DNA of 64,000 bases from Winogradskyella marincola (GTDB taxonomy: Bacteria > Bacteroidota > Bacteroidia > Flavobacteriales > Flavobacteriaceae). The position numbers were made by a program, and so were the translations under genes. The stretch spans positions 44,194 through 108,193 of the forward strand of contig NZ_JARSBN010000010.1 of NCBI RefSeq assembly GCF_029624125.1, written 5' to 3'. Under the pieces are notes generated by a model. That model was given only the letters and a program-made list of their open reading frames with translations. It did no database searches and was not told the DNA's origin. Below, piece after piece: positions 52,569-62,200 of this stretch (its first letter is position 1; each line of letters begins with the position of its first letter).

Positions 52569-54272
52569 TTAAAAACCAACAGCAGTATCGTCGCCTCTAT
52601 GATCTGCACCTCCCTCTAATGTGCCATTATCTAAAATTAAAATACCATCTACTTTGCCAATAACAGGTGAGCGCTTTAAGTTGATGGTGTAGCCTAATGC
52701 TTCTAATTCTTTAATGAGTTTGTTATCAAAAACATTTGGCTCCATTCGTATCTCATCTGGTAACCATTGATGATGAAAACGCGGAGCATCTACTGCATTT
52801 TGCATTGTAAGTCCAAACTCATGCACATTTAGAATAGTTTGTAATACAGAGGTTATAATTGTAGATCCACCTGGTGTGCCAACCGTCATATAGAGTTCGC
52901 CTTCTTTTTCTACAATAGTAGGTGTCATGGAACTCAACATTCGTTTTTCTGGCGCAATGCTGTTAGCTTCTGCACCAATAAGGCCAAAGTAGTTTGGTTC
53001 GCCAGGCTTGCTGCTAAAGTCGTCCATTTCGTTATTAAGAAAGAAACCTAATTCTTCAGCATACAATTTAGAACCATAAGCACCATTTAGTGTCGTGGTT
53101 ACAGCAATGGCATTACCGAATTGATCTACGATAGAGTAGTGCGTGGTTTCATCACTTTCATAACCAACAATATTACCATGTGACAAGTCATCTGAAGGAG
53201 TCGGTTTTTCAAATGAAAAATTATTCATTCTATCTTGAAGATAGACATCACTCAATAAAGTTTCTGTTGGGATATCTACAAAATCTGGATCTCCTAAATA
53301 GTAGCTTCGGTCTGCATAAGCACGCTTTTCGGCTTCGACGATAACCTGAATGGTTTTTAAAGCGTTGTGACCATAATCATTTAAATCGAAGGGTTCAATC
53401 ATTTTCATAATTTGCCCTAAACAAATACCGCCAGAGGATGGAGGAGACATGCTGGTGATGGTTAAATCGTCATATTCAAAAGTTACAGGATTTCGCCATT
53501 TGGCTTCATATTTATTTAAATCTTCAAGTGTAATAATACTGCCTTCAGATTGAAGAAATGATACGAGTATTTCAGCAGTTTTTCCGGTGTAAAATTCATT
53601 TCTTCCATGATCAGAAATGCGCTGAAGCGTTTGAGTTAAAGCTATATTTCTTAGTGTATCTCCAGCTTTAATAGATTTATTGAATAGTATTTGCTTTTTG
53701 TTTACGGCAGTGAAAATACTATCGTATTCAGCAAATCGTTTTGCTTGTTTTTTGGTAACAACGAAGCCGTTATTTGCTAGTTCTATAACAGGTTTTAAGA
53801 CGGTTTTTACATCGAGCTTACCATATTTTTGTTGGGCTTCAAATATACCTGCAATTGTTCCTGGAACTCCAATAGCCATGCTGCCAACAGTGCTTAAGTT
53901 CTTAATCACATTACCATTGTCATCGAGATACATGTTTTTTGTCGATGCCAGTGGAGCCTTTTCTCTATAATCTAATGCGCCTTTTGTGCCATCAGCTAGT
54001 CTAAAAACCAGAAATCCACCACCACCAAGATTACCAGCATAAGGATAGGTTACAGCCAAAGCCATTTCGGTTGCCATCATAGCATCAAAAGCATTACCAC
54101 CAAGTTTTAGAATTTGTACACCAATCTCAGAAGCCTCTTTTCTGGCGCTAACAACCATTGCTTTTTCTGCAATAACTCCTCTTTGTTCTTTTGGACTTAT
54201 ACTTTTGTTAGATTCTTTTTTACAGGCAATAAGGCATAGAAATGCTATAAGTAAGATTATGTTGTGCTTCAT
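52569..54272 (-). CDS. ggt: Gamma-glutamyltransferase
   Basis: A 567-residue lipoprotein-type GGT (LIAC lipobox) that cleaves gamma-glutamyl bonds such as in glutathione. The large subunit occupies about 40-370 (GNAFDAMMATEMALAVTYPYAG; SPPSSGGICLGQ). Autoprocessing would occur before the conserved Thr of DETTHYSIVDQFGNAIAVTT, releasing the small subunit. Substrate-loop residues LNNEMDDFSSKPG and MLSSMTPTIV are as in the family. It overlaps the AcpH-like gene by 4 bp. Confidence 0.94.
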   Translation of the reverse strand: MKHNIILLIAFLCLIACKKESNKSISPKEQRGVIAEKAMVVSARKEASEIGVQILKLGGNAFDAMMATEMALAVTYPYAGNLGGGGFLVFRLADGTKGALDYREKAPLASTKNMYLDDNGNVIKNLSTVGSMAIGVPGTIAGIFEAQQKYGKLDVKTVLKPVIELANNGFVVTKKQAKRFAEYDSIFTAVNKKQILFNKSIKAGDTLRNIALTQTLQRISDHGRNEFYTGKTAEILVSFLQSEGSIITLEDLNKYEAKWRNPVTFEYDDLTITSMSPPSSGGICLGQIMKMIEPFDLNDYGHNALKTIQVIVEAEKRAYADRSYYLGDPDFVDIPTETLLSDVYLQDRMNNFSFEKPTPSDDLSHGNIVGYESDETTHYSIVDQFGNAIAVTTTLNGAYGSKLYAEELGFFLNNEMDDFSSKPGEPNYFGLIGAEANSIAPEKRMLSSMTPTIVEKEGELYMTVGTPGGSTIITSVLQTILNVHEFGLTMQNAVDAPRFHHQWLPDEIRMEPNVFDNKLIKELEALGYTINLKRSPVIGKVDGILILDNGTLEGGADHRGDDTAVGF

Positions 54273-54871
54273 ATTTTAAATTGCTTTTCTACTTCGTTTT
54301 TTTTAGTAATTGCAAATGATTGAAGTTCTTGAAAAAATGACGTAAAATCTTTTTCAAACTCTGAGTAAAACTCTTTTAACTCATTAGTTGCTTCATTCAT
54401 TTTAGATTTGCCTTTTGTGCGTTGATTCATTCCATTAAGAATATTTTGAATTCCATCTAATGTGGCATAACTTACTAACCAATTGTGCTCTATCATTATT
54501 GGAGTTAGATGTTTGAATCTAGCTGGCAAAATTTCAAAATTTTTATTAAGACTATGGTAAAAATCGTCTACATATTTATCTAAAGCTATACTTGAATAGT
54601 TTTTCCAGTTTTTTGCTAAGAAATGGTCATAGAAAATATCAACAATAACTCCGCTATAATGGCCATAGTTTTTGTGCAAACGTTTAGTGCTTTGTCTAAA
54701 AGTAGGATGCGCATCTGTAAAGGTGTCAATAGCTCTGTGCAACATAATACCAGCCTGAACTTTTTTAGGGTAAGTTTTGTATTTATTGCCTCTAATACCA
54801 TCGGCAACAAAATTTCCGATGGTTAAGAGCTCGTCGTCTCCAGATAGATAAATGTGGGCTAGAAAATTCAT
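54269..54871 (-). CDS. ACP phosphodiesterase family protein (AcpH-like, DUF479)
   Basis: The frame is open from 54901, but ATG 54871 gives the family-typical start MNFLAHIYLSGD and a 200-residue length, close to E. coli AcpH (193). Conserved residues LGNFVADGIRG-like GNFVADGIRGN, HRAIDTFTDAHP and YDHFLAKNW (metal ligands His/Asp) are kept. The family includes enzymes that remove the phosphopantetheine arm from acyl carrier protein. Overlaps ggt by 4 bp, so they form an operon. Confidence 0.85.
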   Translation of the reverse strand: MNFLAHIYLSGDDELLTIGNFVADGIRGNKYKTYPKKVQAGIMLHRAIDTFTDAHPTFRQSTKRLHKNYGHYSGVIVDIFYDHFLAKNWKNYSSIALDKYVDDFYHSLNKNFEILPARFKHLTPIMIEHNWLVSYATLDGIQNILNGMNQRTKGKSKMNEATNELKEFYSEFEKDFTSFFQELQSFAITKKNEVEKQFKI

Positions 54872-54937
54872 AGGCTCGAATTTACGAATTCGTAATAACA
54901 AAATTCAAAAATCATTTCTAAAGCGTCTCTAAGATAT

Positions 54938-54945
54938 TATATTTG
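54938..54945 (+). promoter_or_regulatory. -7 box (TATATTTG) of the glmM gene
   Basis: TATATTTG matches the Bacteroidota -7 consensus TAnnTTTG and lies 18 bp before the ATG at 54963. A -33 TTG is not obvious. Confidence 0.5.
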
Positions 54946-54962
54946 CTCAAAATCAAAAATCT

Positions 54963-56351
54963 ATGACTTTAATTAAATCTATTTCAGGAATTCGTGGAAC
55001 AATTGGTGGTGCTGTTGAGGACAATTTAACACCAATAGATGCTGTAAAATTTGCTGCAGCTTATGGTACTTGGCTAAAACAACAACGCAATAAGGAAAAC
55101 TATAGAGTTGTGGTTGGTAGAGATGCACGTATTTCTGGCGAAATGATTCAGAGTTTAGTTATGAATACCTTAATTGGTATGGGAATTCATGTTATAGATT
55201 TAGGATTGTCTACAACACCTACCGTTGAGGTTGCTGTGCCATTGGAGCATGCAGATGGTGGTATTATTTTAACAGCAAGCCATAACCCAAAACAATGGAA
55301 TGCTTTAAAATTATTGAATCATAAAGGTGAATTTTTAAATGGAGTAGAAGGCAAGAAGATTCTAGATATTGCTGCATCTAACGATATGACTTTTGCTGAG
55401 GTTGATGATCTTGGTAAGATTACTAAAAATGATGCGTACATAGATTTGCATATCGATGAAGTTTTAAACCTTCCATTGGTGAATAAAGAGGCTATTGAAG
55501 CGGCAAATTTTAAAGTAGTAGTAGATGGTGTTAATTCAACAGGAGGTATTGCTATTCCTTTATTATTAGAGCGTTTAGGTGTTGAACCTGTAAAGTTATA
55601 TTGTGAGCCAACTGGCCATTTTCCACATAATCCAGAACCTTTAAAAGAGCACTTGGGCGACTTAGCAAAAGCTGTGGTAAAAGAGCATGCCGATTTTGGT
55701 ATTGTGGTAGATCCAGATGTAGATCGTTTGGCGTTTATGGATGAAAAAGGTGAGATGTTTGGTGAAGAATACACCTTGGTAGCTTGTGCCGACTATGTGT
55801 TGAGCAAAAATCCAGGGAATACTGTAAGCAATATGAGTTCTACACGTGCCTTACGTGATGTTACTGAAAAGCATGGAGGAACCTATGAAGCCAGTGCTGT
55901 AGGTGAGGTAAATGTGGTAGAATTAATGAAGAAAAACAAGGTAGTTATTGGAGGTGAAGGTAACGGAGGTATTATCTATCCTGAGTTACATTACGGACGT
56001 GATGCGTTAGTTGGTGTGGCTTTATTTTTAAGTCTTCTTGCAGAGAAAAAGTTATCAGTAAGTGCATTGCGTGCAACGTACCCAAATTACTACATGAGTA
56101 AGAAGAAAATTCAATTAACACCACAATTAGATGTTGATGCTATTTTAAAGACTATGGAAACCAATTATAGTCACGAAACATTAACAACCATAGATGGTGT
56201 AAAGATTGATTTTGCAGAAAATTGGGTGCACTTAAGAAAGAGTAATACCGAACCTATAATTCGTATTTATACTGAAGCACAGTCGCAAGAAACTGCAGAC
56301 GATTTAGCAGATCGTTTTATTACTGAAATAAAAGCTATCGCTAATATTTAG
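54963..56351 (+). CDS. glmM: Phosphoglucosamine mutase
   Basis: A 462-residue phosphohexomutase. TASHNPKQWN carries the phospho-Ser (Ser106), DPDVDRLAF the Mg2+ loop, GEGNGGIIYPELHYGRDA the sugar-binding loop and RKSNTEPIIRIYTEA the phosphate loop. It turns glucosamine-6-P into glucosamine-1-P for UDP-GlcNAc, needed for peptidoglycan and lipid A. Phosphomannomutase/phosphoglucomutase are alternatives in this superfamily, but length and SerHN/GEGN loops favour GlmM. It is followed after 12 bp by the aminotransferase gene. Confidence 0.9.
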   Translation: MTLIKSISGIRGTIGGAVEDNLTPIDAVKFAAAYGTWLKQQRNKENYRVVVGRDARISGEMIQSLVMNTLIGMGIHVIDLGLSTTPTVEVAVPLEHADGGIILTASHNPKQWNALKLLNHKGEFLNGVEGKKILDIAASNDMTFAEVDDLGKITKNDAYIDLHIDEVLNLPLVNKEAIEAANFKVVVDGVNSTGGIAIPLLLERLGVEPVKLYCEPTGHFPHNPEPLKEHLGDLAKAVVKEHADFGIVVDPDVDRLAFMDEKGEMFGEEYTLVACADYVLSKNPGNTVSNMSSTRALRDVTEKHGGTYEASAVGEVNVVELMKKNKVVIGGEGNGGIIYPELHYGRDALVGVALFLSLLAEKKLSVSALRATYPNYYMSKKKIQLTPQLDVDAILKTMETNYSHETLTTIDGVKIDFAENWVHLRKSNTEPIIRIYTEAQSQETADDLADRFITEIKAIANI

Positions 56352-56363
56352 TATCTTTAAATT

Positions 56364-57869
56364 ATGATTTCTGAAGCAACTACACATAATACATCAACGC
56401 TTGAAGCTTATTTTGAGCAATTTAGAAAACACATTGTTGGCCAAAATCAGACGTTTGTGTCTCCTTTTGGTGAACAAAAAATAATCTATACAGATTGGAC
56501 GGCTTCAGGACGATTGTACAGACCTATTGAAGAAAAATTACTAAATGAGTTTGGGCCTTTTGTGGCTAACACGCATACCGAAACAACAGTGTCAGGTACT
56601 GCCATGACAAAAGCGTACCATAAAGCTAAACATATAATAAAAGACCATGTTAATGCTAATGAAGACGATGTTTTAATCGTTACAGGTAATGGAATGACAG
56701 GTGTGGTTAATAAGTTTCAGCGTATTTTAGGACTAAAAATTCCTGAGAATCTAAGAGATTATACAACTGTGCCAGATGAAATGCGACCTGTTGTTTTTAT
56801 CTCTCATATGGAGCATCACTCTAACCAAACCTCATGGTTAGAAACCATTGCCAAAGTAGAAGTAGTGCCACCAGACGATAACGGTTTATTCTGCTTAAAT
56901 AATCTTGAAGTATTACTAGAACAATATAAAGACAGAACATTAAAAATTTGCTCTATTGTTGGTGGATCTAATGTTACAGGTATACAAACACAGTATCATA
57001 AAGCAGCCAAGCTTATGCATCAGCATGGAGGTGTGTGTTTTGTGGATTTTGCATGTTCGGCACCTTATGTAGATATAGATATGCATCCAGAAGATGAAGA
57101 AGAACAACTTGATGCAATATTTTTCTCACCACATAAATTTTTAGGTGGACCAGGAACTTCTGGTGTATTAGTTTTTAATAAAAAATTATATCATAATATG
57201 GTACCAGATTGTCCTGGTGGAGGTACTGTAAGTTGGACGAATCCTTGGGGAGAGCATAAATACATTGATAACATTGAAGACAGAGAAGATGGTGGTACAC
57301 CAGGATTTCTTCAAACTATAAAAACAGCCTTATCTATTAAGCTGAAAGAGCAAATGGGAGTTAGTAATATCCTTGAGCGCGAGCATGAGCTTATAGATAT
57401 TATCTTCAATAAGCTTCAACCGGTTTCTAACATTAATATTTTGGCTGGTCAGCATCAAGATCGTTTGGGAGTTATTTCATTTTATATCGATGATTTACAT
57501 TACAACCTTGGTGTAAAATTACTAAACGACAGATTTGGAATACAGACTCGTGGAGGATGCAGTTGTGCAGGTACGTATGGACATTTTTTATTACACGTAG
57601 ATCAGCAAACGTCTAAAGAGCTGACAGACGAGATTTCTATTGGAGATTTGGTACGCAAACCAGGTTGGATACGTATGTCTATTCACCCAACAACAACCAA
57701 TGAAGAGATTGAGTATGTTTGTAATAGTATTGTTGACTTAGCTAAAAATCACGAGCAATGGGCTAAAGACTATGAATACTCTCGTTGCAATAACGAATTT
57801 ATTCATAAATCTTTAATCGATAAGCCATGTACAGCGACTAATGTAGATGGTTGGTTTAATCTAGATTAG
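56364..57869 (+). CDS. Class V aminotransferase-fold PLP enzyme (cysteine desulfurase-like)
   Basis: A 501-residue PLP enzyme. PLP-binding Lys is in FFSPHKFLGGPGTSG; DFACSAPY holds the Asp that contacts the ring nitrogen; the C-terminal RGGCSCAG contains a Cys where cysteine desulfurases have the catalytic residue. It belongs to the csd/selenocysteine-lyase-like branch, but N- and C-terminal extensions make it longer than IscS/SufS (about 400). No suf or isc genes are near. Substrate uncertain. It is co-directional with glmM at 12 bp. Confidence 0.85.
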   Translation: MISEATTHNTSTLEAYFEQFRKHIVGQNQTFVSPFGEQKIIYTDWTASGRLYRPIEEKLLNEFGPFVANTHTETTVSGTAMTKAYHKAKHIIKDHVNANEDDVLIVTGNGMTGVVNKFQRILGLKIPENLRDYTTVPDEMRPVVFISHMEHHSNQTSWLETIAKVEVVPPDDNGLFCLNNLEVLLEQYKDRTLKICSIVGGSNVTGIQTQYHKAAKLMHQHGGVCFVDFACSAPYVDIDMHPEDEEEQLDAIFFSPHKFLGGPGTSGVLVFNKKLYHNMVPDCPGGGTVSWTNPWGEHKYIDNIEDREDGGTPGFLQTIKTALSIKLKEQMGVSNILEREHELIDIIFNKLQPVSNINILAGQHQDRLGVISFYIDDLHYNLGVKLLNDRFGIQTRGGCSCAGTYGHFLLHVDQQTSKELTDEISIGDLVRKPGWIRMSIHPTTTNEEIEYVCNSIVDLAKNHEQWAKDYEYSRCNNEFIHKSLIDKPCTATNVDGWFNLD

Positions 57870-57870
57870 G

Positions 57871-58761
57871 TTACAAAAACTCTTTAGGAACGTCGTCTTT
57901 GTGTTTCCAGCGCTTGTGTGTCCAAAGATAAAATTCAGGCTTTTCATAGATTTGCTTTTCGATGTAGTCTATGTATCTATCTGTAAGTTCGTTTTCCGCT
58001 AAATCTTTAGGATTCATTATAACGTCATCTATTGTAGCTTCGTAATATCCGCGTTTTACTTTATCTATTCTAAAAAATACAACAGGAACATCTAAACGTT
58101 TAGCTATCATTTCTGGACCTGTAATTACAGGTGCTTTTATGCCTAAAAACGATCTCCAATAATGTGCTTTATTTTTTTTAGGAGATTGATCTGCTGCAAA
58201 TCCGGCAATGAATAGTATGTTTTGAGACTTTAGGTTTGTTAGCGTAGAGATTGTCTCTTTTGTAGTAATAAGATACGCGTTATATCTCGCTCTTATTCGT
58301 CTTACAAGTTTATCGAAGTGCTTGTTTCTAAGTCGCTTGTATATAGCGTAGCCTCTATGTTTTATATAGCATTGAAGTACAACAGACCATTCCCAGTTTG
58401 CGTAATGAGAACACATTAGTAGTGCACTTTTATTGTCTGCTTCTAAGGCTTTAAATTTTTCAATATTTTTATAGACGAAGCGCTTCTTCATCTCACTTTC
58501 TTTAATGCTTAGCGATTTTATTGCTTCTAAAATAAGATCGCACAAATGATGATAGAACTTGCTAGTAAGTGTAGCAATCTCTTTTTCAGATTTATCAGGA
58601 AATACTAATCGTAGGTTTTCTTTTACAGTTGTTTTTCTATATCCAAAAATTTTGAAAAGAAAGATATATAATATATCAGACAGGCCATAAAGTAATCTAA
58701 ACGGCAAAATAGAAATTAGCCAAAGAATAGGATAAATAAGAATATAGGCAATAAGTTGCAT
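57871..58761 (-). CDS. Lysophospholipid/lipid A acyltransferase family protein (LpxL/HtrB-like)
   Basis: A 296-residue inner-membrane acyltransferase with an N-terminal membrane helix and the H-x4-E catalytic motif (His119/Glu124 in MCSHYANWEW). RLRNKHFDKL and FAADQSPKK are typical of LpxL/LpxM homologues. It adds a secondary acyl chain to lipid A or a similar lipid. Convergent with the aminotransferase gene (stops 1 bp apart) and divergent from the rhomboid gene. Confidence 0.88.
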   Translation of the reverse strand: MQLIAYILIYPILWLISILPFRLLYGLSDILYIFLFKIFGYRKTTVKENLRLVFPDKSEKEIATLTSKFYHHLCDLILEAIKSLSIKESEMKKRFVYKNIEKFKALEADNKSALLMCSHYANWEWSVVLQCYIKHRGYAIYKRLRNKHFDKLVRRIRARYNAYLITTKETISTLTNLKSQNILFIAGFAADQSPKKNKAHYWRSFLGIKAPVITGPEMIAKRLDVPVVFFRIDKVKRGYYEATIDDVIMNPKDLAENELTDRYIDYIEKQIYEKPEFYLWTHKRWKHKDDVPKEFL

Positions 58762-58775
58762 GAAAGTATGTTAAT

Positions 58776-58804
58776 TTTGCAACTACAAATATATGCTATA
58801 TTTG
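58776..58804 (+). promoter_or_regulatory. Promoter of the rhomboid gene (TTTG, 17 bp, TATATTTG)
   Basis: TTTG at 58776-58779 and TATATTTG at 58797-58804 match the Bacteroidota -33/-7 pattern at reasonable spacing; the ATG follows 20 bp later. Confidence 0.55.
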
Positions 58805-58824
58805 ATTTATAAGATTAGAGTTTT

Positions 58825-59460
58825 ATGTACAATTTAGATATCATAACCATTGTTATTATAGTAGGAAATGTTATAATTTCTACTAAAGGATTTAATGATC
58901 GTTTATTTTTTGAAAAATATAAATTTAATGTTGGTAGTATAAGACGTGGTGAACAAATAAGAATGTTTAGTTCTGGTTTTTTGCATGCAGATTCTAAGCA
59001 TTTATTGTTTAATATGGTAACGCTTTTCTTTTTTGCTCACACCGTAATACGAGATTTAGGAAACTTAAATTTTATAACTGTTTATTTAGCAAGTTTAGTT
59101 TTTGGAAATTTGCTGTCATTGTATTTTCATAAGGAAGAGTTTTGGTATAGTGCTATTGGCGCAAGTGGTGCTGTTACAGGTGTTTTGTACTCAGCAATAT
59201 TATTAGAACCAGATATGCGAATTAATTTTATACCAGGTTATTTATTTGGTATAGGTTATCTACTATATTCTATTTATGGAATGAAAAACAGAGTCGGAAA
59301 TATAGGCCATGATGCACATTTTGGTGGAGCAGTAGGCGGCTATGCAGTAACTTTAATTTTAAAGCCTAGTTTGTTTGAAACCGACTTGCTTCATGTAGGT
59401 TTGTTAGCCGTTCCTATCATTATTTTATTTGTGCTTTATAAAACGGGCAAATTACATTAA
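58825..59460 (+). CDS. Rhomboid-family intramembrane serine protease
   Basis: A 211-residue protein with six hydrophobic segments. Catalytic dyad: Ser114 in GASGAVTG and His165 in GHDAHFGGAVGGY; HxxxN-like HLLFNM in TM2 helps the oxyanion. Rhomboids cleave membrane proteins within the bilayer. Preceded by a good promoter and followed by a strong bidirectional terminator. Substrate unknown. Confidence 0.92.
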   Translation: MYNLDIITIVIIVGNVIISTKGFNDRLFFEKYKFNVGSIRRGEQIRMFSSGFLHADSKHLLFNMVTLFFFAHTVIRDLGNLNFITVYLASLVFGNLLSLYFHKEEFWYSAIGASGAVTGVLYSAILLEPDMRINFIPGYLFGIGYLLYSIYGMKNRVGNIGHDAHFGGAVGGYAVTLILKPSLFETDLLHVGLLAVPIIILFVLYKTGKLH

Positions 59461-59464
59461 AAAG

Positions 59465-59493
59465 AAAAAGCCTGCATTGCGCAGGCTTTTTTT
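59465..59493. terminator. Bidirectional terminator between rhomboid and TlpA-like genes
   Basis: AAAAAGCCTGC and GCAGGCTTTTT arms (11 bp) around a 5-nt loop end in T-runs on both strands; the rhomboid gene ends just before it and the TlpA-like gene stops at 59514. Confidence 0.92.
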
Positions 59494-59513
59494 ATATAAA
59501 AAACGTACGGGTA

Positions 59514-60668
59514 TTAAGGGTTACCTAGAAGCTCTTTAATTTTAAGTTCTAGAGCAGCGCCTCTCAAGTTTTTTGCTACGATTTTACCTTCTTCATCTAA
59601 GATATAGGTTGCAGGTATAGATTGTATGTTGTATTGTTTAGCAACAGGATCGTTAAAGTACATTAAACTAGATAGATGATTCCATTCTAATCCATCTTTT
59701 TCTATTGCATTTAGCCATGCTTTTTTAGGATCTTTTTGGTTTGGTGCACCATCTAATGAGATGCCAATAATTTCTAATCCTTTATCATGGTATTGTTCAT
59801 ATACCTTAACTACATTAGGGTTTTCTCTTCTGCAAGGACCACACCAAGCAGCCCAAAAATCTATAATAGTTACTTTTCCTTTTAAATCTTTTAAACTCAC
59901 TGTTTCGCCTTCAGGTGTTTTAGACTCAAAGTCTGGTGCTATTTTGCCAACTTCTAGATAAGCGATTTTTTCATATTTTTTGTAGAGTTCATCTAATCTT
60001 TGTTTTACAATCTTACCTCTTTTAGATTCTTTTAAATGAGTAGGAAAACTTTCAAAAACCTCTTTGTATTTTACGATATCAAAAGTTGGTCTGCTAGATT
60101 CTAACTGAATAAGATTTAAACTAAAATAACTATCGTTATTATCTTGTACAAAGCTAAGAGGGTAAGCCATTTGTCTTTGTCTCATGTCTTCCATAACCTT
60201 CTTTATAGAATCTCTGGTTTTAGGAGCAGGCTCTTGTCCTAGCTCTTTAAATTTTGTCATGATAGCTTCTCCTTCTTTTCTAAATACGAGCATTCCGTTC
60301 TGGAAATCTTCATAACTTTTGTTAGATTCAGAACCAGTAACTTTAGAATCCATAGGTGCTTTAGAGTTAAAGTCTATGTTTATATTACTGTTTTCTAACA
60401 TAAAAACCACATTTCCTGGAGTTCCGTCAGCAGATAAAAAATATACACCAGGTTCTTCAACAGCACCTTTAATTGTAAATTTTCCATCCATTATAACAGC
60501 AGAATCCTTTATAACTTGTTTTCCTTTTTCATTAATTTGAGCCAAACGTACTCTTACACCATTGTGTACATCTTCAGCATTACCATTTATAACGTATTCT
60601 GATTCTTTACTTTGTTTGCAGCTTGCAAATGCAAGTGCGATAACTAATAAGATTAGTAATTTTTTCAT
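59514..60668 (-). CDS. TlpA-like thioredoxin lipoprotein with DUF4369 domain
   Basis: ATG 60668 starts a lipoprotein signal (MKKLLILLVIALAFASC); two earlier Met codons add five residues. 384 residues: DUF4369 (about 20-115), a helical linker, then a TlpA/ResA thioredoxin fold with WAAWCGPCRREN (redox CxxC) and a cis-Pro in SIPATYILD. It would reduce or oxidise disulfides of envelope proteins. Preceded by a -7 box (60695-60702). Confidence 0.9.
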   Translation of the reverse strand: MKKLLILLVIALAFASCKQSKESEYVINGNAEDVHNGVRVRLAQINEKGKQVIKDSAVIMDGKFTIKGAVEEPGVYFLSADGTPGNVVFMLENSNINIDFNSKAPMDSKVTGSESNKSYEDFQNGMLVFRKEGEAIMTKFKELGQEPAPKTRDSIKKVMEDMRQRQMAYPLSFVQDNNDSYFSLNLIQLESSRPTFDIVKYKEVFESFPTHLKESKRGKIVKQRLDELYKKYEKIAYLEVGKIAPDFESKTPEGETVSLKDLKGKVTIIDFWAAWCGPCRRENPNVVKVYEQYHDKGLEIIGISLDGAPNQKDPKKAWLNAIEKDGLEWNHLSSLMYFNDPVAKQYNIQSIPATYILDEEGKIVAKNLRGAALELKIKELLGNP

Positions 60669-60694
60669 TTTTATCATTTTCAATTTTTGCTTAG

Positions 60695-60702
60695 CAAATA
60701 TA
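60695..60702 (-). promoter_or_regulatory. -7 box (TATATTTG) of the TlpA-like gene
   Basis: Minus-strand TATATTTG fits TAnnTTTG and lies about 27 bp before the ATG at 60668. No clear -33 TTG was seen. Confidence 0.45.
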
Positions 60703-60789
60703 ATAACCTATGCTGATTATTCTAAGATTTCACTGTGAATTAAATCTTAAATAGAAGACCTTACTTTTTAACAATATCATATTTTGCAA

Positions 60790-60797
60790 TACTTTTG
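60790..60797 (+). promoter_or_regulatory. -7 box (TACTTTTG) of mnmE
   Basis: TACTTTTG fits the TAnnTTTG consensus and lies 18 bp before the ATG at 60815. Confidence 0.4.
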
Positions 60798-60814
60798 CAA
60801 CAAAGCAAAGAACT

Positions 60815-62200
60815 ATGCATAACGATACCATTGTAGCTTTGGCAACACCATCTGGTAGTGGCGCTATAGCTATTATAAGATTATCTGGTAAAGACGCTAT
60901 TGAGATAGCCACTTCAACGTTTAAGTCTGTTTCTGGTAAAAACCTAAAAAATCAATCTACTCATACGATTCATTTAGGTCATATTATTGATGGCAACAAG
61001 ACCATAGATGAAGTTTTGGTATCTATATTTAAAAATCCAAATTCGTACACAGGTGAAGATGTTATAGAAGTATCATGTCATGGATCGCCTTACATTCAGC
61101 AAGAAATTATACAACTATTTTTGCGCCAAGGTTGTAGAATGGCAAATGCTGGTGAGTTTACTTTACGTGCATTTTTAAACGGTAAATTAGATTTAAGTCA
61201 GGCAGAAGCAGTTGCAGATTTAATAAGTAGTGATAATGAAGCTTCTCACCAAATTGCGATGCAGCAAATGCGTGGTGGCTTTTCTTCTGAGATTGCTAAG
61301 TTGAGAGAAGAGCTTTTGAATTTTGCGTCTTTAATTGAGTTAGAATTAGATTTTGCCGAAGAAGATGTAGAGTTTGCAGACAGAACTCAATTTAAAGAAC
61401 TGATAGATCGTATCACTTTTGTATTAAAGCGATTAATAGACTCTTTTGCTGTTGGTAATGTGATTAAGAATGGAATTCCTGTAGCCATTGTAGGTGAACC
61501 TAATGTTGGTAAATCCACACTTCTTAATGCATTATTAAATGAAGAGCGTGCCATAGTTTCTGAAATTGCTGGTACTACAAGAGATACTATTGAAGACGAA
61601 ATTTCCATTGGAGGTATCGGTTTTCGATTTATTGATACAGCAGGAATAAGAGAGACCAAGGATGTGGTTGAAAGTATAGGTATAAAAAAGACTTTTGAAA
61701 AAATAGAGCAATCTCAAGTAACGATTTATCTTTTTGATGCCAGCAAAAATATAAATGCTCTTAAAGATGCAAGAATTGAGATTGAAAAGATAAGAAATAA
61801 ATACCCTCAAAAACCATTATTGGTTATAGCTAACAAAATAGATCAATTGGATGATACTCAATTGGCAAATATTAATACTACTATTGCAGATGTTTTATTG
61901 CTTTCTGCTAAAACAGGATTTGGCGTTGAGCAACTGACAAATTCTTTATTAAATCTTATAAATACAGGTGCTTTAAGAAATAACGAAACTATAGTAACAA
62001 ACACTCGTCATTACGATGCTCTTTTAAAGGCTTTTGAAGAGATTCAAAAAGTAAAGTACGGTTTAGAGACTGGTTTGTCTGGCGATTTGTTGGCTATAGA
62101 TATTCGCCAGGCCTTATATCATTTTGGTGAAATTACAGGTGAGATTACAAATGATGACTTACTTGGTAATATTTTTGCTAATTTCTGTATCGGGAAGTAA
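60815..62200 (+). CDS. mnmE: tRNA modification GTPase MnmE
   Basis: A 461-residue GTPase. N-terminal tetrahydrofolate-binding domain (NDTIVALATPSGSGAIAIIRLSG), central helical domain, and an inserted G domain with GEPNVGKSTLLNALL (G1), DTAGIRET (G3) and NKID (G4); the C-terminal FCIGK holds the catalytic-loop Cys. With MnmG it makes the (carboxymethyl)aminomethyl group at U34 of tRNA. Length is normal. Single gene with a -7 box; mnmG is not nearby. Confidence 0.97.
   Translation: MHNDTIVALATPSGSGAIAIIRLSGKDAIEIATSTFKSVSGKNLKNQSTHTIHLGHIIDGNKTIDEVLVSIFKNPNSYTGEDVIEVSCHGSPYIQQEIIQLFLRQGCRMANAGEFTLRAFLNGKLDLSQAEAVADLISSDNEASHQIAMQQMRGGFSSEIAKLREELLNFASLIELELDFAEEDVEFADRTQFKELIDRITFVLKRLIDSFAVGNVIKNGIPVAIVGEPNVGKSTLLNALLNEERAIVSEIAGTTRDTIEDEISIGGIGFRFIDTAGIRETKDVVESIGIKKTFEKIEQSQVTIYLFDASKNINALKDARIEIEKIRNKYPQKPLLVIANKIDQLDDTQLANINTTIADVLLLSAKTGFGVEQLTNSLLNLINTGALRNNETIVTNTRHYDALLKAFEEIQKVKYGLETGLSGDLLAIDIRQALYHFGEITGEITNDDLLGNIFANFCIGK

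Noticed and set aside
55319..55774. 151-aa open frame on the minus strand inside glmM
   Set aside because: Antisense to the GlmM catalytic core; composition is Ser/Pro/Lys-rich shadow type, no start context.
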